Origin: Acidimicrobiia bacterium
GTDB lineage: Bacteria > Actinomycetota > Acidimicrobiia > Acidimicrobiales > AC-14
DNA length: 63,114 bases
Assembly: GCA_023265045.1 (NCBI GenBank)
Contig: JAHFUQ010000007.1
Span: 1-63,114, forward strand
Direction: 5' to 3'
Shown here: piece by piece, positions 48,401 through 54,475 of the stretch
Layout of the letters: each line of letters opens with the position of its first letter
Position numbering within the stretch: position 1 is the stretch's first letter
Notes under the pieces: model-generated
Databases searched by the model: none
What the model was told of the DNA's origin: nothing
What the model saw: the letters and a program-made list of their open reading frames with translations, nothing else
Position numbers and translations under genes: made by a program

Positions 48401-49237
48401 CCGATCCCGAACGCTCCCGGGTTCAAGACGCCCTCGGGCACGTGCGTCTCCGTCGACGGCCGCGCGTACGAGCCCTACTCCGGCGCCACCATCACGATCC
48501 CGGAGGGCTTGCACGCGGTGCGGGCGTTCAGTGTCGACGTGGCGGGCCAGCGCAGCCCGGTGCGGGAAGCGCTGTACTCGGTGGACCTCTCGCACCCGGT
48601 GACCGCGCTGCGGGTCATCCCGCCCGACCCGGCCCGGGCCGAGTGGTGGCGGCGTGTTCCCCGGGTGGTCCTGCGCGCCACCGACGGCGAGGCCAACGCA
48701 GGCGTGGCCCGCATCGAGTACGCCATCGACGGCGGCGGCCCCGTGACGTACACCGGGCCGTTCGAGATCCCCTCCGGTGTGCACACGGTCACCTACCACG
48801 CCTTCGACGTCGCCGGCCCGGCCCGCACGGAGGCGGTGCACACCGCCTCGCTCTCGGTGGACATCGGCCCCGCGACGGTCAAGTCCCTCGAGCCCAACCC
48901 CGTCATCTGGGTCCTCGGCGGGCTGTTGAGCCCCGCCCAGACCCAGCTGCGCTGGAGCGTGAAGGACGACTTGTCGGACCAGATCCAGGCGACGGTGCTC
49001 GTCTACAACTCCACCGGGCAGGTGGTGCGCCGGATCGCCGAGACCCAGACCCGGACGATCACGCCGGGCGGCCCAGCCCGGGAGTTCACCACCGCGTGGG
49101 ACGGCAAGGATCAGTCGCTGCTCGCGCTGGTGCCCGCGGGCGTGTATTACTACCGGGTGGTGGTAACCGACGAGGCCGGCAACGTGTCGCAGAGCGGGGA
49201 GTCGAAGCCGATCCAGATCAAGGTCGGCTTGCTCTGA
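39428..49237 (+). CDS. Giant exported surface protein (about 3269 residues)
   Basis: The ATG at 39428 overlaps the previous stop (TAATG) and begins MGAVLKNRRVQVAALAVLTV, a signal anchor; longer upstream frames are shadows of the previous gene. Residues about 30-2070 contain many related beta modules with motifs such as RIENLPQRA, AKITGLPKKVTG and RIDRLPRRATLDF, alternating with Asp/Gly-rich turns. A Pro-rich linker near 2090 leads to a Gly-rich section (about 2240-2420, with runs of GG and GGAGG). From about 2600 come Ig-like repeats with DVAGN and DQAGN motifs, as in adhesin tandem domains. The last 110 residues (VYNSTGQVVRRI, PAGVYYYRVVVTDEAGN) match a FlgD-like Ig fold. An adhesin or surface-layer role is inferred. 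Confidence 0.85.
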   Translation: MGAVLKNRRVQVAALAVLTVVGIGVSMRFFNAESVPVLNPIYQIETLSNGRAGSLLNLRMGTPGVPQVPTPVDVDGDLLPDILVAVNLVDVSGAVNNPPNPGAILAPNVEITRDPTAAARCLPLVLLNKCNPPLKVQIKLTLADSANLKTDQVIRFGYDTGNDGAAPITPDDQSRIGSIPPYFKATLRGLENFFNPLTAEISTKGAAIVGQATNTLDLNRVINGYEGPLDIVGSVGKAAGITSTEGGLLKKLSNLLNPQDDKAADLRLGYRPWPGGVTVSYGSDDQGNHITYQHERKEDVDLNVRLVQFDRTGATADASVFEGRIDRLPRRATLDFKTGDKAGNVKFTANPDGRLPDVHVSALAEKLDILTKTQVTSSVTLKARLDARLLGVQVSAQASLYLGLGEETVDVALVPREPPLIVDADVEALPPILAGNWSFPTGGPSSALFCAGAISGNPATCDPAAQGIGAVEAHINNFYGAPAKLTSSVPEQEQFLSFENANGGTLGPETRIGARIDRIREASFAETPTGFTATARAGDGELPLFLHVNNDDRTATTGITVDASATVSPLPDSLTATLTKPGTNQKTDPLRLTYDTSKSVDVTSKVNLQLPGAGPLCGQKNTICGTLAVRHIPAHIETRVATFPSVTPDIGNGTTSFGETRIEIDAVPRPGGALPDFFADVTAGLDDHGTPTNFADDVPLVAHGELLAFPEFTRIRAKEGPNGGIDRIEFHACKWDYDATTPACTAATENDKIGSVSANLHNWLTRPADLPILVPATPLYATLAARGVGATDDILFEANARITDISELQVRNTGKTFGIQTRVGGNKDLSATVDAGNLQFPGADAADGRIDLVGQTVVSPLPALWSFCFRQADQTLETLTDSFTDQCESKNPFGDALNLTKSPLSLAYHASAPFTVSAELSMLQRGPTASTADDHRYRATIDVQNLPKDLTAHVQAPGKDKTGPIRVIYRGPTDGTRMSIDARAESLDGDLVCADPRTPPLGKKALCAEGRIENLPQRAFVLYDPSLRANNLIVDTDSQINLVGIPQLDPSLPERKFTVSMVEGKRKSDDNASPDYNTVIPDVLVAEAKITGLPKKVTGTIDLPGALEITADPPLGAVDATVRNFIVPDPMPTAEPVRNIGPGLTVGPNDPDLQKVVFFGRQDTDTDRLLFKATAHITDVKGFSYNTERDVRRNLLDTKVITVDFAQNKTVRAYADVDVGTEHVIGDVTLPNVPAGVTLCFRGEKKSDPAFGPPVTRTFCDDAPANDKQGAFQLLQRPNPPVGLLSVHAFVRQATAAGADILSGRVDVDNIPKVVQGTFGDGTADVGGFSDVGLHNFGVNPTGIDRIAFHLATFDIADHGYPSVPFTPRFVTKAPFPAVATAREHLGLAMAGDDFEVVGRIGELGNAVPASDLVRVKVQNTACLKPAGFGDRPDYPFYPDDLVWTYTCVRGDFQPTGPAGADPLDLNVNVDKDGQRISLHDAGLTDLPTFFQFNLAKGPSQVPGTDPNRPLRPACPATVLTDCAPPFVRLDTPGTSALFGMAQIGTLSDVADLAAATPRSGDTANFNALPGFDGCGWSEWGACVAGNATAGPFGLRAKVGEIEPAGGGDSRKAIQAGIRIQIPASVTIDQIGSWSGSSVSPTFYDASDLVFHAAFRNSDGSLAPSLGQMSAFINSFANGNQTLLSDGAKAANQGFTIPSEIGFGMYTRDAKGKGRKFIQIDGRLSDTVNVRARILSGGDDPSVDAKILNIPSTQEAGYPGDQPSFRLRAEIDGDAEKPSPPPPPGPPADPPKEDNCSILYCLETQVELKTVDALIDFKPDSGQKPARLLEAVVRKDGIKNGAQIVGWDTVQGGGNTVNFKAAVDVLVQPINIFLHAGIPIIGSFDFVLLSDLRAGLSVQTSDFVLRQNLLHINASAIGPVGGSDLFSPCTGFNCLYTSYRIYVMHGLAFSIVGLLWGDPILLGIDYLPPSLPRIPGVPAAVDILDPTIAAIKFMNCPAGSPLTEVNVLHLNVPRDVVAWPLGDPRLITYGTLKPVFDFISDFAAPVFCFFGVGPDDIPLISGPAPGAVDRVPGDPIGVPGHTVPGVVPPTPPPDPTNSTPPAPPPALNVTAANSPMALCGNQIFETVKVSSGGVLNVASAADSTPVFPGGPARCVAGNENKLSIAAGGSATPSASATIALDGTVNGGSGPVTFIGDVISVGGAVHAGKGKLTLAAATGLTVTGTVEADDVMDTVPTLPFPFPPLPAATGNGGGGHGGAGGDGSVGSAGGTFGNTGFIPSSVDGLVPTETGLPGGPTGGPGKGGGALTLIAGDKLTISGTVSANGSRGANAADSTCATGSPGGGGGSGGGIVLAAPEISASGTLSARGGNGGSGKGGGGGGGGGRIKIKSPLFTGSPTEGIGAAGGEGCAAEDNAQSGHFGTSPRDISPTSSAFPLDRFWNHSPVAIPYAAAARFIDNPDPVDDSKDFQVVLCGVYAAPDRPDQDLLKADGTPGQDNQPDNLQASLQALMPPADSVSSSKPCGGFGIFDGKPNPTIVGIKKFTNATRSPAGDTISTSLSPANGFWGVWTTALKPKFAGVDCTNTLLAFLTNCEVEPPPGAPEVVFGLDNTKPSFELSTDVTIKNDDDVLVTGSPKINLTIKNPIDNMNRAFTPPPGADGTIPLSGVREYFCLGVDVVHCTVGTSQTTVLVQNQLIDVFVRQFDQAGNFFDQIVSMIVDTAPPTSAGHIDPVLPAGVQSKNNGWYSASPNFVLDSFSDPKAGTDNASGFGKYVFHFDDGDDRTCTTDPCSITTDLPGPGRHTLSWYAVDRVGNKETTVHTLPVRIDGQVPLVAFSTAPGSPDGANKWFTGPTFGAISTFDEPPGGSGLKIKAGDPASDGSVFGVFYKIDSAVGLAPYTTPFTMPAGSHFVCFQAIDVAGNTDGVHCSQPVLVDLAAPDVAINTTPGAPDGANGWYVTKPTVMVSATDPGGAAGGSTVNPAFDPDVSDLCTGRRPIPNAPGFKTPSGTCVSVDGRAYEPYSGATITIPEGLHAVRAFSVDVAGQRSPVREALYSVDLSHPVTALRVIPPDPARAEWWRRVPRVVLRATDGEANAGVARIEYAIDGGGPVTYTGPFEIPSGVHTVTYHAFDVAGPARTEAVHTASLSVDIGPATVKSLEPNPVIWVLGGLLSPAQTQLRWSVKDDLSDQIQATVLVYNSTGQVVRRIAETQTRTITPGGPAREFTTAWDGKDQSLLALVPAGVYYYRVVVTDEAGNVSQSGESKPIQIKVGLL

Positions 49238-49932
49238 CTGCTCGCTCCCGGCTGGTCGCGGCCATCGTGCTGGCGGCCTTCGCCGGTTCGGCGCTGACGG
49301 CCGTCGTCCTGCTGTTCTTCCGCTCCGGCAAGGGTGCGAAGACGACGTCGTCTGGGGCGCCGGCATCGACCGGCGCGCTGGCGCCGGGCCAGACCCGGCC
49401 GCCGACCGCGGCCGGCGTCGAGCTCACCCGCCTCATCGACGCGGGCCGGTCCCAGACGTTCCACGGCCGCTACCAGGCGACCTCCACCGACCCCGCGGCG
49501 GCCGGCTCGCAGGTGACCCTCGACCTGTGGCGGAAGCCTCCGCGTGAACGGGAGGAGCTGTTGCAGGTCAGTGGCGGGCGATCGGTTCGATCGGCCGGGT
49601 TCCTCCTCCCGCCCATCTCGGTGCTGTGCCGGCAGGCGGACGCGAACGCCGCCTGGACATGCGCCAACACGCCCCAAACCCAGGCCGACGACCTCCTCAA
49701 GGGCGTCACCGGCGACGTCGCCGGCCAGGCCGCGGCCGTGCGGGACGACACGGTCGCGTCGCGCCCGGTGCGGTGCTTCGGCGTGCCCGGCGCGCAGCCG
49801 TCGGAGCTGTGCCTGACACCGCAGGGGATCACCGCTCGGCTCACAACCGGCAGCTCCAAGATCGAGCTCGTGGACTTGTCCTTCGACGTCCCCGACGACG
49901 TCTTCGCCCCGCCTGCCACGCCCACGCCGTGA
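49234..49932 (+). CDS. Membrane-anchored protein, paralogue A
   Basis: A protein of about 232 residues: membrane helix (LVAAIVLAAFAGSALTAVVL), a low-complexity linker, then a domain with QTFHGRYQATSTD, VTLDLWRKPP, conserved cysteines and ELVDLSFDVPDDVFAPP. It aligns along its whole length with the next protein. No ATG or GTG fits the alignment; the frame opens with CTG at 49234, overlapping the giant gene stop as CTGA, and GTG 49267 would trim the anchor. The CTG is therefore preferred. The domain design recalls LolA-like lipoprotein carriers (a sheet that shields a lipid), but this is only a resemblance. Confidence 0.7.
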   Translation: MTARSRLVAAIVLAAFAGSALTAVVLLFFRSGKGAKTTSSGAPASTGALAPGQTRPPTAAGVELTRLIDAGRSQTFHGRYQATSTDPAAAGSQVTLDLWRKPPREREELLQVSGGRSVRSAGFLLPPISVLCRQADANAAWTCANTPQTQADDLLKGVTGDVAGQAAAVRDDTVASRPVRCFGVPGAQPSELCLTPQGITARLTTGSSKIELVDLSFDVPDDVFAPPATPTP

Positions 49933-50579
49933 ACCGCGGGGCTCGGCTGGGCGCGGCGGGGGCCGTCGCCACCGGCCTCCTCGTGGCGGTCACGGTGGTG
50001 GCCGGGCGCGAGGGGCACGTGGGGCGCCGGCCGCCGGACGCGGCGCCGCTCGACCTGACCGTGCTCGGCGCCCAGGGCGCGGAGCTGGCGGACCTGCTGG
50101 CCAAGGGACGGCTGCAAACCTTCCACGCCACCTACCGCGCCGCGTCCCCCGACCAGCCCGAGGCCACCATCGAGCTCTGGCGCAAGCCGCCCAACCAGCG
50201 CCAGGACCTGGTCGTCTCCGCCTCGGGCCAGGTCGGGCGCACCGCCAGTTTCGTGCTCCGCCGCGCCTCGCTGTCTTGCGTACAGGAGGGTCCCGCGCCG
50301 TGGACATGCCAGAAGGTTGCCGCGCCGCCGGGCGCCGGCCCCGACGCCTTCCTCCGGCTGCTCGTGGGGGAGGTGAGCGGGCCGGCCCTCGACGCGCGGG
50401 ACGAGACCATCGCCGGCGCCTCTGCCCGCTGCTTCCGCTTCCCACTGCAGGCCGCCATCGCCGACGTCTGCGCCACCCGCAGCGGCGTGCCGGCCCGCAT
50501 CAGCCACGGCTCCTCGTCGATCGAGCTGACCGAATTGACGATGTCGGTGCCCGATCGGGTCTTCACTCCTCCGGCGTAG
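49929..50579 (+). CDS. Membrane-anchored protein, paralogue B
   Basis: A 216-residue protein starting GTG in a GTGA overlap with paralogue A. The order is the same: N-terminal helix (LGAAGAVATGLLVAVTVVAG), QTFHATYRAASPD, ATIELWRKPPNQR, a cysteine pair around PAPWTCQ, and IELTELTMSVPDRVFTPP at the end. The shared LWRKPP and the closing V-P-D-x-V-F motif show tandem duplication. It overlaps the end of the convergent small membrane gene by 17 bp. Function is unknown; its coupling to the giant surface gene suggests a role in that protein's export, anchoring or modification. Confidence 0.75.
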   Translation: MNRGARLGAAGAVATGLLVAVTVVAGREGHVGRRPPDAAPLDLTVLGAQGAELADLLAKGRLQTFHATYRAASPDQPEATIELWRKPPNQRQDLVVSASGQVGRTASFVLRRASLSCVQEGPAPWTCQKVAAPPGAGPDAFLRLLVGEVSGPALDARDETIAGASARCFRFPLQAAIADVCATRSGVPARISHGSSSIELTELTMSVPDRVFTPPA

Positions 50580-50766
50580 TCCCCCGGTGGGTCGCGTCTT
50601 GGACTCGGGTCGCGATGAGCCCAGCCACCCCGAGGACGATGAGCAGGACGGGCCAGATCCAGCGGCCCGACAGGCTCGTCCCCCGCTCGATGAGGAAGAC
50701 AAGGCCGGCGCCGCCAAAGGCGACTCCTGCTACCAGCGAGATCACGTCCAGGTCATGCCGCGGCAC
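50563..50766 (-). CDS. Small two-helix membrane protein
   Basis: A 67-residue protein with two membrane helices (VISLVAGVAFGGAGLVFLIE and WPVLLIVLGVAGLIA) joined by a short loop with SGRWIWP, a tail found in small proteins accompanying PspC/LiaF genes. The GTG at 50766 is inside the end of the PspC gene (14-bp overlap), so they are one operon. It probably assists envelope-stress sensing; this rests on context only. Confidence 0.7.
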   Translation of the reverse strand: MPRHDLDVISLVAGVAFGGAGLVFLIERGTSLSGRWIWPVLLIVLGVAGLIATRVQDATHRGTTPEE

Positions 50767-51919
50767 GTCGCACCTCCACCTGTCCTGCGCCCAACCTGGC
50801 TCGCACGGTGAGGCGGCCGCCGCCCTCCTGTCCACGGCTCACGACCCGGCGGTCGACGTGGCTGCCGTCGCTCTCCCTTCCGAACAACCGCACGTCGCCC
50901 GCGCCAGCGTGGCCGATGGCGACGACCTCAGGCCCGTTGGGCACAATGACGACGAGGTGCCCGATCCCGTCGGTGACAAGGACCGAACGGTCGCCGCCCC
51001 CGAGGTCGATGGCACGGAGGTCGACGATGATCTCGCCGATCCCCAGCCGGTACGTCTCGCGCAGGTCCCCGATTGCCGCCGGCTGGTACCGGCGCGTCCC
51101 GATCTCGCCCGTGATTGGGACGTCGATGACCGAGGCCACCGCCAGCCCGAAGCCCAGGAGCATGGCGACTGGGATGAGCCAGCGGGCCCGGCCCCGGAAC
51201 GCCCCGACGACCATGGCCGCACCGGTCACCAGCAGGGCGATGGCCAGGCCGGTGGCGAGGGTGACGTCGAGCAGGGCAAGCGTCCCGCCCAGCATGAGCA
51301 GGGCGCTGAGGGTGACCGGAACCAACGCCGAGCGAGGCTTCGGCGCCTTCACCTTGGCCGCCTTGGCCGCATTGGCCGGCTTGGCGCTCGGCGGCGGAGG
51401 GGGCGGTGGGGGCGCCACCTCCGCCGTCGGCGATCCTGGGGCGGGCGCCGGGGCAAGGTCGGGCCCGGGGCCTGGCTTGTTGCGCCGCGACCAGAGCACC
51501 ACCGCCCCGGTGGCGATCAAGGCAAGGGCGACGGGCGAGTCGTGGCCCCAGCCGGTGTCCCACCCGTCGAACAGGGCGAGGATCCCGGCGCCGATCAGGA
51601 TCCCGAGGACGAGTTGGCGGCTGCGCTTGTTGGTCAACCGGTCGGTGGCGGCGTGGCCTTGGTCGTCGGGGACGAACAGCCAGCCCAGGAGGTAGAGCAG
51701 CACGCCCGTGCCGCCCGCGATCGAGAGCACCACGAACGCGACGCGAAAGATCACCGGGTCGAGGCCGAAGTGCCGACCCAGGCCGCCGCACAACCCGGTC
51801 AGCACCTTGTCGTCGGTGGAGCGGGTCAAGCGGCGGCCGGCCTGCGTGGCCTGACCGCCGTCGTCCGGAGGGGGATCGAGAGGAGGCGGGGGAGTCATCG
51901 TTTCGTCGGCCGTGTTCAC
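50753..51919 (-). CDS. PspC-domain membrane protein (LiaF-like)
   Basis: A 388-residue protein. After a short Pro/Asp-rich N terminus, a PspC domain (VLTGLCGGLGRHFGLDPVIFR and the following helix LLYLLGWLFVP) is followed by several membrane helices, a Pro/Ala/Lys linker near 160-200, more helices, and a C-terminal beta-rich domain (about 270-388) with repeated strands such as GIGEIIVDLRAIDL, like the toast-rack/LiaF domain. Such proteins sense or restrain envelope-stress kinases. It is divergent from a PspC-containing kinase gene, as expected for an inhibitor-sensor pair. The start is GTG 51919; ATG 51898 is possible. Confidence 0.82.
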   Translation of the reverse strand: MNTADETMTPPPPLDPPPDDGGQATQAGRRLTRSTDDKVLTGLCGGLGRHFGLDPVIFRVAFVVLSIAGGTGVLLYLLGWLFVPDDQGHAATDRLTNKRSRQLVLGILIGAGILALFDGWDTGWGHDSPVALALIATGAVVLWSRRNKPGPGPDLAPAPAPGSPTAEVAPPPPPPPPSAKPANAAKAAKVKAPKPRSALVPVTLSALLMLGGTLALLDVTLATGLAIALLVTGAAMVVGAFRGRARWLIPVAMLLGFGLAVASVIDVPITGEIGTRRYQPAAIGDLRETYRLGIGEIIVDLRAIDLGGGDRSVLVTDGIGHLVVIVPNGPEVVAIGHAGAGDVRLFGRESDGSHVDRRVVSRGQEGGGRLTVRARLGAGQVEVRRAAA

Positions 51920-51974
51920 AAGTCACAGACTGCGCTCACGGGCGCCGCTTTTCTATCCGTTGGGTCCCGGGTTG

Positions 51975-51999
51975 ATCCCGTAGGGGGGCGCTACGGGAT
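51975..51999. promoter_or_regulatory. Perfect inverted repeat, candidate operator
   Basis: ATCCCGTAG (51975-51983) and CTACGGGAT (51991-51999) are exact complements with a 7-bp GC spacer. The site lies midway between two divergent PspC genes, as expected for an operator bound by a dimeric regulator. The LuxR-type regulator encoded at 53256 is the most likely binder. A transcript hairpin is the alternative. Confidence 0.6.
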
Positions 52000-52044
52000 G
52001 TGCCCGATCGTCGAAAACGGAGCCGCGTGGGATCATCGAGGGCG

Positions 52045-53253
52045 GTGAGCGAGCGACGCCACGACCGCATCACGCGGGCCCGGAACGGGCGCATGCTGGG
52101 CGGCGTCTGCGCCGGCGTGGCCCGGGCGTTCGCCATCGACCCCCTGATCGTGCGGGTGGCGGCCGTCGCCCTCACCCTGGCGGGGGGCGCCGGCGCCGTC
52201 GCGTACGTGGCCGCCTGGCTCCTCCTGCCCCGCGAGGGCGAGGACGAGTCGCTGGCCCTGGCCGCCGCCCGGACCCGCAAGCCCGACCTGGGCGAGGCGC
52301 TCGCCATCGGCGCCATCGTGCTGGGCGTCGTCCTGCTCGTGCGGGCCACCGGGTTCTGGTTCAACGACGCGGTCGTGTGGCCGGTCGCCCTGGCCGGCTT
52401 CGGGCTGGTCGTGATCTGGCGCCAGGCGGACGGCGACGAGCGATCGTCGCTTACCGGACGAGGGGGCCGGTTCGATGTCCACTCCCGCCGCATGGCGCTG
52501 GGCCGGGTGGTGATCGGCGTCATCCTGGTCGTCGGCGGTGTGAGCGCCTTCCTGGCCGCGTCGAACGCGTTCACCGCCATCCGCCAGGGCGTGCTGGCGA
52601 GCGCTGGCATCGTCGCCGGCCTGGCCATCATCTCGGGGCCCTGGTGGCTCCGCCTCGGCCGGGAACTGTCCCGGGAGAGGCGGGACCGCATCCGATCGGA
52701 GGAGCGGGCGGACATGGCGGCGCACCTCCACGACTCCGTGCTGCAGACGCTGGCCCTCATCCAGCGCACCGCCGACGACCCCCGCGCCGTGGTGGCCATG
52801 GCCCGCCGCCAGGAGCGGGAGCTGCGGGGCTGGCTCTACGAGCGAAACGAGGGGCCGCCCGGCCCCGACACGTTCGCCAGCGCCCTGTCCCGGGTGGCGG
52901 AGGAGGTCGAGGGCCTGCACGGCGTGCAGGCGGACGTGGTGACGGTGGGCGACGGCCCCGTGGACGAGCGGGTCGCGGCGCTGCTGGCCGCCGCCCGCGA
53001 AGCCATGGTGAACTCGGCCAAGTGGTCGGGCGTGCCGACCCTCTCGGTGTACGGCGAGGTCAAAGACGGCGAGGTGAGCGTCTACGTGCGCGACTGGGGC
53101 AAGGGGTTCGACCTCGAGTCCGTGGGCGCCGACCACCACGGCATCCGAGACTCGATCCGGGGACGGATGGCGCGCCACGGCGGGACCGCCCTCGTGCGCA
53201 CCACGCCGGGCGAGGGCGCCGAAGTGCAGCTGCGGATGAGCCGCTCCTCGTGA
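52045..53253 (+). CDS. PspC-domain sensor histidine kinase (LiaS/NarL type)
   Basis: A protein of about 402 residues. A PspC domain (GRMLGGVCAGVARAFAIDPL) sits at the N terminus, then four or so membrane helices to about residue 210. HisKA_3 follows with the phospho-histidine in AAHLHDSVLQTLALIQ, and HATPase_c has EAMVNSAKWSG and DWGKGFD. It thus belongs to kinases paired with LuxR-type regulators. Starts at GTG 52000, 52027 or 52045 are in frame; 52045 is preferred because GAGGG precedes it and the palindrome at 51975-51999 would otherwise touch the start. It would sense envelope state through its PspC and membrane part. Confidence 0.87.
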   Translation: MSERRHDRITRARNGRMLGGVCAGVARAFAIDPLIVRVAAVALTLAGGAGAVAYVAAWLLLPREGEDESLALAAARTRKPDLGEALAIGAIVLGVVLLVRATGFWFNDAVVWPVALAGFGLVVIWRQADGDERSSLTGRGGRFDVHSRRMALGRVVIGVILVVGGVSAFLAASNAFTAIRQGVLASAGIVAGLAIISGPWWLRLGRELSRERRDRIRSEERADMAAHLHDSVLQTLALIQRTADDPRAVVAMARRQERELRGWLYERNEGPPGPDTFASALSRVAEEVEGLHGVQADVVTVGDGPVDERVAALLAAAREAMVNSAKWSGVPTLSVYGEVKDGEVSVYVRDWGKGFDLESVGADHHGIRDSIRGRMARHGGTALVRTTPGEGAEVQLRMSRSS

Positions 53254-53255
53254 CC

Positions 53256-53897
53256 ATGAGCAGGCCCCGGCTCTTCCTGGTCGACGACCACCACCTCTTT
53301 CGCGCCGGCGTGCGGGCCGAGCTGGGCGACGCGGTCGAGGTGGTGGGCGAGGCGTCGGAGGTGGACGCGGCCGTCGCCGCCATCGTCGCCGCCGCGCCCG
53401 ACGTCGTGCTCCTCGACGTCCACATGCCCGGAGGAGGGGGGCGAGCGGTCATCGAGGGCGTCGCGGCCCAGGCGCCGGACGTCAAGTTCCTGGCCCTGTC
53501 CGTCTCGGACGCGGTCGACGACGTGCTCGGCGTCATCCGCGCCGGCGCCCGGGGCTACGTCACCAAGACGATCTCGGGCCCGGAGCTGGCTGCCGCCATC
53601 CGCAAGGTCGCCGACAACGACGCCGTCTTCTCGCCCCGGCTGGCCGGCTTCGTCCTCGACGCCTTCACCGCGCCGCCCGTCGCAGGGGGCGGCGACCCCG
53701 AGGTCGACCAGCTGACGGTGCGCGAGCAGGAGGTGCTCCGGCTCATCGCCCGCGGCTACCCCTACAAGGCCGCCGCCCGCGAACTCGCCATCTCCGCCCG
53801 CACCGTCGAGACCCATGTCTCCTCGGTGCTCCACAAGCTCCAGCTGTCCAACCGCCACGAGCTGAGCCGCTGGGCCGCCGAACGGCGGCTCATCTAG
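53256..53897 (+). CDS. LuxR/NarL-family response regulator
   Basis: A 213-residue regulator. The receiver has FLVDDHHLFRAG, the phospho-aspartate in VVLLDVHMPG and the lysine in GYVTKTI. The LuxR-type HTH at the C terminus has LTVREQEVLRLIARGY and ISARTVETHVSSVLHKL. The ATG at 53256 lies two bases after the kinase stop; a GTG at 53250 overlaps that stop and is also possible. It completes a kinase-regulator pair and may bind the palindrome between the divergent PspC genes. Confidence 0.93.
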   Translation: MSRPRLFLVDDHHLFRAGVRAELGDAVEVVGEASEVDAAVAAIVAAAPDVVLLDVHMPGGGGRAVIEGVAAQAPDVKFLALSVSDAVDDVLGVIRAGARGYVTKTISGPELAAAIRKVADNDAVFSPRLAGFVLDAFTAPPVAGGGDPEVDQLTVREQEVLRLIARGYPYKAAARELAISARTVETHVSSVLHKLQLSNRHELSRWAAERRLI

Positions 53898-53907
53898 GTC
53901 TGCAGCC

Positions 53908-53936
53908 CGTCGGGAAGGGCCTGCCCTCCCCCGACG
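53908..53936. terminator. Hairpin between convergent genes
   Basis: Outer arms cgtcggg (53908-53914) and cccgacg (53930-53936) are perfect; inside them gggc pairs with gccc. The hairpin occupies nearly all of the 40-bp gap between the regulator and the minus-strand gene ending at 53938, so it can stop transcripts from both sides. It has no U-tract. Confidence 0.65.
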
Positions 53937-53937
53937 A

Positions 53938-54144
53938 TCACCAGGCCCAGTGGCCCCGGGCCAGCGTGCGCCGGAGGATCTCGTCGGCGGAGCTGCCCCC
54001 GGGCACCCGGACGAGCGCCCTCGCCACCGCCGTTCGGTTCCCGCCTGCCAGGGCGACGAGTTGATCGGCGACCTCGTCCTCGTTGCCGTCCGCCTGCATG
54101 CTCCACGAGATCGCGGCCCGCGCCAGCAGGATGTCCGGTCTCAT
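53938..54144 (-). CDS. Small protein coupled to WhiB
   Basis: A 68-residue helical protein (ARAAISWSMQADGNEDEVADQL, then ADEILRRTLARGHWAW). The ATG at 54144 overlaps the WhiB stop as ATGA, so it is made with WhiB. No family recognised. It has no cysteines and no membrane helix. It could be a WhiB partner. Confidence 0.55.
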   Translation of the reverse strand: MRPDILLARAAISWSMQADGNEDEVADQLVALAGGNRTAVARALVRVPGGSSADEILRRTLARGHWAW

Positions 54145-54395
54145 GCGGCGCGGAGGTTGCGACGCCGGAGGCGAGCCCGCTCGCGGGGGGTGAGGCCGCC
54201 CCACACCCCATAGCGCTCCTGGTTGCGCAGCGCCGTCTCGAGGCACAAGGCCCGCACCCGGCATTGGGCGCAGATGGCCTTGGCCGCCGCCGTGTCAGTG
54301 TCGTTCTCGGGATAGAACACATTGGCCGGCGCGCCTTCACAGGCCGCCGCCTGCCTCCAGGTGTTGCTCCGCAGCGATGCATCCGGTCGAACCAT
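54141..54395 (-). CDS. WhiB-family iron-sulfur transcriptional regulator
   Basis: An 84-residue WhiB-like protein. Four cysteines bind the [4Fe-4S] cluster: one in AAACEG, then C-x2-C-x5-C in AICAQCRVRALC. The turn motif RYGVWGG and the basic tail PRERARLRRRN, which contacts DNA, follow. The family is restricted to Actinomycetota and their phages, so it fixes the phylum. Which of the several Wbl classes it belongs to is not clear. ATG start; divergent from a hydrolase gene 80 bp away. Confidence 0.95.
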   Translation of the reverse strand: MVRPDASLRSNTWRQAAACEGAPANVFYPENDTDTAAAKAICAQCRVRALCLETALRNQERYGVWGGLTPRERARLRRRNLRAA

Positions 54396-54475
54396 GTCTG
54401 AATCGTGCCCCGCCGGCGGGCTGCGGGGAATAGGCCGTCCGACCCATTTTCGGAACAGGGGTACGGTGCGGGGTC

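Noticed and set aside
46463..49366. Minus-strand open frame of 967 codons
   Set aside because: Shadow of the C-terminal part of the giant gene, with biased composition and no motif or ribosome site.
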